Assembly (NCBI GenBank): GCA_002710725.1
Contig: PAKT01000072.1
Span: forward strand, 1-37,449
Source of the DNA: Spongiibacteraceae bacterium
GTDB taxonomy: Bacteria > Pseudomonadota > Gammaproteobacteria > Pseudomonadales > Spongiibacteraceae
DNA length: 37,449 nt
Direction: 5' to 3'
The translations under genes were made by a program, and so were the position numbers. Positions within the stretch are counted from its first letter, which is position 1; every line of letters begins with the position of its first letter. The notes below the pieces were generated by a model. That model searched no databases. It saw only the letters and a program-made list of their open reading frames with translations, and was not told the DNA's origin. Shown here piece after piece: positions 34,442-37,449 of this stretch.

Positions 34442-35116
34442 TTAACGCCTTTGCATGGGTTGTTGTGGTTGCAGACCGTAGTTGGAGAATTTCGCCAGCA
34501 CCTCGTTCATTTCATCTGTGCTCAGCAGGCGAGGCTCACCCAGTGTCAGGCACTGGCAGTAGCCCGCCGCCAGATCTTCTACCTGAATGGCCAGGGCCAA
34601 TGCCTGCTCGGGGCTTGAACCGAAGGCGATCTGACCGTGGTTGGCCATCAGGCAGGCTTTGCGTTTGTTAAGCGCCTTAATCACCGCGCTGGCGAGCTGG
34701 TCGGTGCCGAAGGTGGCATAGTCCGCCAGTTCAATGGAATCACCGCCGGCAACGGCAATCATATAGTGGTAGGCGGGGATGGTCTTGCCCAGGCAGGCGA
34801 GGGTGGTGGCGTAGCGGGAATGGCAGTGCACGATAGCGCCTGCCTCGGGTCGCGCCTGGTAAATGGCACTGTGCATATGCCACTCGCTGGACGGCCTGAG
34901 CGCACCCGTTTCGGTGTGGCCGCGCTGATCGATAAAGACCAGGTCGGCCGGCTTGATGCTGGCGCAGGCTGCCCCGGTTGGCGAGATCAGCATGCCGCCG
35001 TCAACCCTAACGGATGCGTTGCCGGTGCTGCCGGGGCTCAGTTTGGCGGCAGCCATCTCGTGCAGCGTCTCACACAGGCGCTCGCGGGCCTCGGTAAAAG
35101 GCGCTGCACTTGTCAC
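34442..35116 (-). CDS. Class II aldolase/adducin-family protein (FucA-like)
   Basis: Zinc-dependent class II aldolase, 224 residues, near the usual size of L-fuculose-1-phosphate aldolase. The zinc/catalytic residues Glu78 ('SSEWHMH'), His97 and His99 ('VHCHSRY') and His160 ('ANHGQIAFG') have exactly the spacing of E73, H92, H94 and H155 of E. coli FucA. It likely cleaves a ketose-1-phosphate or similar aldol. No fucose or rhamnose genes are nearby, so the true substrate is unknown. The GTG start shares one base with the htpX TAG stop, implying co-translation with htpX. It converges with bcsC, leaving 7 bp between them. Confidence 0.87.
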   Translation of the reverse strand: MTSAAPFTEARERLCETLHEMAAAKLSPGSTGNASVRVDGGMLISPTGAACASIKPADLVFIDQRGHTETGALRPSSEWHMHSAIYQARPEAGAIVHCHSRYATTLACLGKTIPAYHYMIAVAGGDSIELADYATFGTDQLASAVIKALNKRKACLMANHGQIAFGSSPEQALALAIQVEDLAAGYCQCLTLGEPRLLSTDEMNEVLAKFSNYGLQPQQPMQRR

Positions 35117-36009
35117 TAGTGACCGCCGTGACGGAGGGCTTCAATCCGTTTTTCCAGCGGCGGGTGGCTGCTGAACAGTTCAGCCAGCGACTTGCCTTTG
35201 GCTTTGCGAATACCGAAGGCGGTCAGCTCGCCGGGCATATCGCCGGGATCGATCCCCTGTTCTGCCTGCAGGCGCTGCAGGGCGGCGATCATGGACTGGC
35301 GATCGGCCAGGGTCGCGCCGGCGTGGTCGGCGCGAAATTCACGCCAGCGGGAGAACCACATCACGATGGCCGAGGCGAGTATGGCCAGCAATATTTCGGT
35401 GATCATCACAACGATGTAGTAGCCGAAGCTGTAGCCGCGCTCGGTCTTGAAAACTACGCGATCGATGGTGTGACCGATCACGCGGGCGAAGAACATCACA
35501 AAGGTGTTTACCACGCCCTGAATCAGAGTGAGTGTCACCATATCGCCGTTGGCAACGTGACCGATTTCGTGGGCCAGCACGGCGCGCACTTCTTCCCGGC
35601 GAAAGCGCTCCAGCAGCCCTTGCGATACGGCAACCAGTGCGTCGTTGCGATTCCAGCCGGTGGCGAAAGCATTGGAGCTGTGGGAGGGGAAGATGCCGAC
35701 TTCCGGCATCCTGATGCCCGCCTTGTCTGACAGCTCTTTTACCGTCTGCATCAGCCACTGTTCATCCCTGTTGCTCGGGTTGGTGATGATGCGGGTGCCG
35801 GTACTGCGTTTGGCCATCCATTTGGAAATGAACAGCGAGATCAGTGAGCCGGACATGCCGAAGATCCCGCAGAAAATAAGCAGGGCCGTCAGATTGAGGT
35901 CAACGCCGTTCGCTTCCAGGTAGCCGGAAAAGCCGAGCAGGTTCAGGACGGTGCCCGCCACAATCAGGATGGCAATGTTGGTTACAAGAAAAAGCGCGAT
36001 TCTGAGCAT
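35116..36009 (-). CDS. htpX: Membrane zinc metalloprotease HtpX
   Basis: Heat-shock inner-membrane protease that degrades misfolded membrane proteins, 297 residues. Two N-terminal membrane helices (about 5-25 and 40-60) precede the zinc site HEIGH (147-151) with the third ligand Glu224 in 'EFRADHAG'. Two more hydrophobic segments follow. Length and order match E. coli HtpX. Usually induced by the Cpx or heat-shock response; no matching promoter was identified here. It follows a small unknown protein by 21 bp and overlaps the aldolase gene by 1 nt. Confidence 0.95.
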   Translation of the reverse strand: MLRIALFLVTNIAILIVAGTVLNLLGFSGYLEANGVDLNLTALLIFCGIFGMSGSLISLFISKWMAKRSTGTRIITNPSNRDEQWLMQTVKELSDKAGIRMPEVGIFPSHSSNAFATGWNRNDALVAVSQGLLERFRREEVRAVLAHEIGHVANGDMVTLTLIQGVVNTFVMFFARVIGHTIDRVVFKTERGYSFGYYIVVMITEILLAILASAIVMWFSRWREFRADHAGATLADRQSMIAALQRLQAEQGIDPGDMPGELTAFGIRKAKGKSLAELFSSHPPLEKRIEALRHGGH

Positions 36010-36030
36010 CGAAGTTGTCCGTTAGCCTTA

Positions 36031-36330
36031 TCAGGCAGAGATATGGGGGTTGTTGTGGCTGGTTTCAAGCATTTCGCTCTCATCCGCCTCGGCACTGATG
36101 GACAGCGGCGTGGCGGAGGCTTCTACCAGGGGGTTGCCGAAGTCGTCGACGTCGCACTCCCGATAGTGGGCGCGCAGCTCAATATCCTTGGAGCTGAGTT
36201 CAAAAACCATATTGATCGCGTCGACCTTATCCTGACAGCGAAATACGATGCGGCGGTCACGTCCGTCTGTCCATTCCTTGTTTTTGCCGAGATAGTGGCC
36301 ATGCTGGTTTTGAATCACATAGGTCATCAT
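36031..36330 (-). CDS. Small conserved-looking protein of unknown function
   Basis: 99-residue acidic protein that I do not recognise. The start 'MMTYVIQNQHGHYLGKNKEW' includes an aromatic/His-rich N-terminus, then 'RIVFRCQDKVDAINMVFELS' and a Glu/Asp/Ser-rich C-terminus. No membrane segment, signal or cysteine motif is present apart from two isolated Cys. ATG at 36330 is preferred because GAGGG lies a few bases upstream; a TTG 12 nt earlier is unlikely. It lies between the J-domain gene (66 bp) and htpX (21 bp), so it is probably co-transcribed with a proteostasis-related group. Confidence 0.72.
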   Translation of the reverse strand: MMTYVIQNQHGHYLGKNKEWTDGRDRRIVFRCQDKVDAINMVFELSSKDIELRAHYRECDVDDFGNPLVEASATPLSISAEADESEMLETSHNNPHISA

Positions 36331-36396
36331 GTTTTCCCTCAACTGCAGGTTAACGCTGAAGTGTTTCCGATCGATGTATTGTCTATGACAAGCGCG

Positions 36397-37113
36397 TCAC
36401 TCGTCGAGCAGGACATCCTTGGCCAGATTGATCTGAGCAGCGAGATAGTCGTTGCCGCCCCGGTCCGGGTGCAGCTTTTGCATCAGGCTGCGATGGGCCT
36501 TGATCACATCGTCACGGCTGGCACCTTCTTTCAGCCCCAGTATTGAAAGCGCCTGTTCGCGGCTCATGGCGCCGGTCCCGGCGTGGTTTCGCGAGTGATT
36601 CCAGTCCTTCCCGAAACGGTGGGTCAGGTAGGTGTTGAGCAGGTCGATGGAATCTGCGTCGCTCTGGCAGTCGACGTAAAGCTGTTTCAGTTCATCCAGC
36701 GACAGCTGGTTGAGCTGGCGCCCGGCAAAAGCGCCTTGTGTGACTTCGCCATCCAGGGCGCCGCTGTCGTGATCCATCGACATATGCAGCCAGGGCGAGT
36801 CCACCGCTGACTGATTGCCGGTTGTGGCGCCGCGGCTGGCCGCACCGGCCTTGCGCTGTTGGGCGAGAAAGGGCACCAGCCTAACCAGCAGGGGGAAGGC
36901 CTTGCGCACAAAGGGCAGCAGCGCACCGATCAGCGCGCCGATCCAGTGCACGCGCCCGGTCAGCGACAGCAATACCAGGGCACCTGCTACGACGGTGACG
37001 ACGAGTGTGATATAGGTTTTCCGGCGCTCTGCCGGATTTTGCTGATTGGCCCGGCGCACCAGTGCCACAATGGCAAACAGTACCGCGCCTGCCAGTAATA
37101 AACGGATTAACAC
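36397..37113 (-). CDS. Membrane-anchored J-domain (DnaJ-like) co-chaperone
   Basis: 238-residue protein with two N-terminal hydrophobic segments (about 1-20 and 35-52, with a further one around 57-80) followed by a cytoplasmic linker and a C-terminal J domain. The J domain shows 'SREQALSILGLKEGASRDDV' then 'HRSLMQKLHPDRGGNDYLAA', with HPD at 215-217. It resembles Tim14/Pam18-type and DjlA-like proteins and would stimulate DnaK ATPase at the membrane. The GTG start is preceded by GGAG and shares a base with the stop of the VWA gene (TAGTG). The neighbouring HtpX fits a membrane-quality-control role. Confidence 0.85.
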   Translation of the reverse strand: MLIRLLLAGAVLFAIVALVRRANQQNPAERRKTYITLVVTVVAGALVLLSLTGRVHWIGALIGALLPFVRKAFPLLVRLVPFLAQQRKAGAASRGATTGNQSAVDSPWLHMSMDHDSGALDGEVTQGAFAGRQLNQLSLDELKQLYVDCQSDADSIDLLNTYLTHRFGKDWNHSRNHAGTGAMSREQALSILGLKEGASRDDVIKAHRSLMQKLHPDRGGNDYLAAQINLAKDVLLDE

Positions 37114-37449
37114 TACAACTGCTCCAGTAGATGTTTTGCGGCATTATCCGGTAATTTGCGCAGCGCATCCATGCCGCCGGCGGCGAAGCTGGCCACTGCT
37201 CTTAGCAGGGCCTTCAGTTGAGCTGCGCTGGCGGCGTCAAAAGTGGCGTAGGCGCCGCCGCTTAACTGGCAAAGGCGCTTGAAGCAGCGCGCCACGTCCG
37301 GGTCCTTCCCCTCCTGAAACAGAAACAGGGGTAGCTTGCGCAAGCCGCATTCGCCCGCCAGCGCACACAGTTCGTCGACGGATTCCTCAACGGCATCGCC
37401 GATGAAAATCACCGCGCGCAGGCGCTGTTGGCGGTGTTCGTCGAGGCAG
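37113..37449 (-). CDS. VWA-domain protein, C-terminal part (cut by window edge)
   Basis: The reading frame runs open to the right edge of the window; only the last 111 or so codons are visible and the start is outside. 'QRLRAVIFIGDAVEESVDEL' (near 37350-37410) is a beta-strand/acidic loop typical of a von Willebrand A domain, followed by 'LPLFLFQEGKDP' and 'CFKRLCQLSGGAYATFDAAS', which is the usual C-terminal strand/helix of VWA folds. The stop codon overlaps the J-domain gene by 1 nt. Partner and function are unknown. Confidence 0.75.
   Translation of the reverse strand, partial: CLDEHRQQRLRAVIFIGDAVEESVDELCALAGECGLRKLPLFLFQEGKDPDVARCFKRLCQLSGGAYATFDAASAAQLKALLRAVASFAAGGMDALRKLPDNAAKHLLEQL

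Overview
The window looks like chromosome from a gammaproteobacterium, probably a marine or otherwise heterotrophic one. The inference rests on three things: a MerR-controlled leucine/isovalerate (liu) operon, a complete Enterobacteria-like divergent bcsRQABC / bcsEFG cellulose locus, and several CoA-linked catabolic genes. Most genes are tightly packed, and there are no phage, IS, tRNA, rRNA or CRISPR features. Intergenic spaces hold several palindromic dispersed repeats.

Region 1 (1-3.6 kb, minus strand): liuR-liuA-liuB, the start of leucine/isovaleryl-CoA catabolism. A LiuR-type palindrome sits inside a promoter with an 18-bp spacer. A 108-bp hairpin element separates liuA from liuB, and another dispersed hairpin lies beyond liuB.

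Region 2 (3.8-10.75 kb): an alpha/beta-hydrolase of the epoxide hydrolase type converges on a LysR regulator. Divergent from the regulator is a plus-strand operon of two short-chain dehydrogenases, a quinone-reductase-like MDR enzyme, an APH-fold kinase and an ACAD10/11-like acyl-CoA dehydrogenase. It looks like a catabolic operon for an unidentified acyl or hydroxyacyl substrate.

Region 3 (10.8-18.0 kb): a minus-strand operon (MDR reductase, luciferase-like monooxygenase, molybdopterin oxidoreductase) is divergent from a cytochrome P450, which is followed by a ketosteroid-dehydrogenase-like flavoprotein. The same inverted repeat, AACATTT-N6-AAATGTT, lies upstream of both the P450 and the flavoprotein, so one unseen regulator may control the whole set.

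Region 4 (18.2-34.4 kb): a type II (phosphoethanolamine-cellulose) locus. The plus-strand arm is bcsR-bcsQ-bcsA-bcsB-bcsC. The minus-strand arm is bcsE-bcsF-bcsG-bcsG'-outer-membrane protein. Three things are unusual: two tandem full-length BcsG paralogues that both keep the catalytic residues, a TraF-like outer-membrane protein whose start overlaps the stop of the second bcsG, and no bcsZ endoglucanase between bcsB and bcsC. The divergent control region carries two clear palindromes.

Region 5 (34.4-37.4 kb, minus strand): a VWA-domain protein (cut by the window edge), a membrane J-domain protein, a small unknown protein, the HtpX protease and a class II aldolase. All are closely spaced or overlapping.
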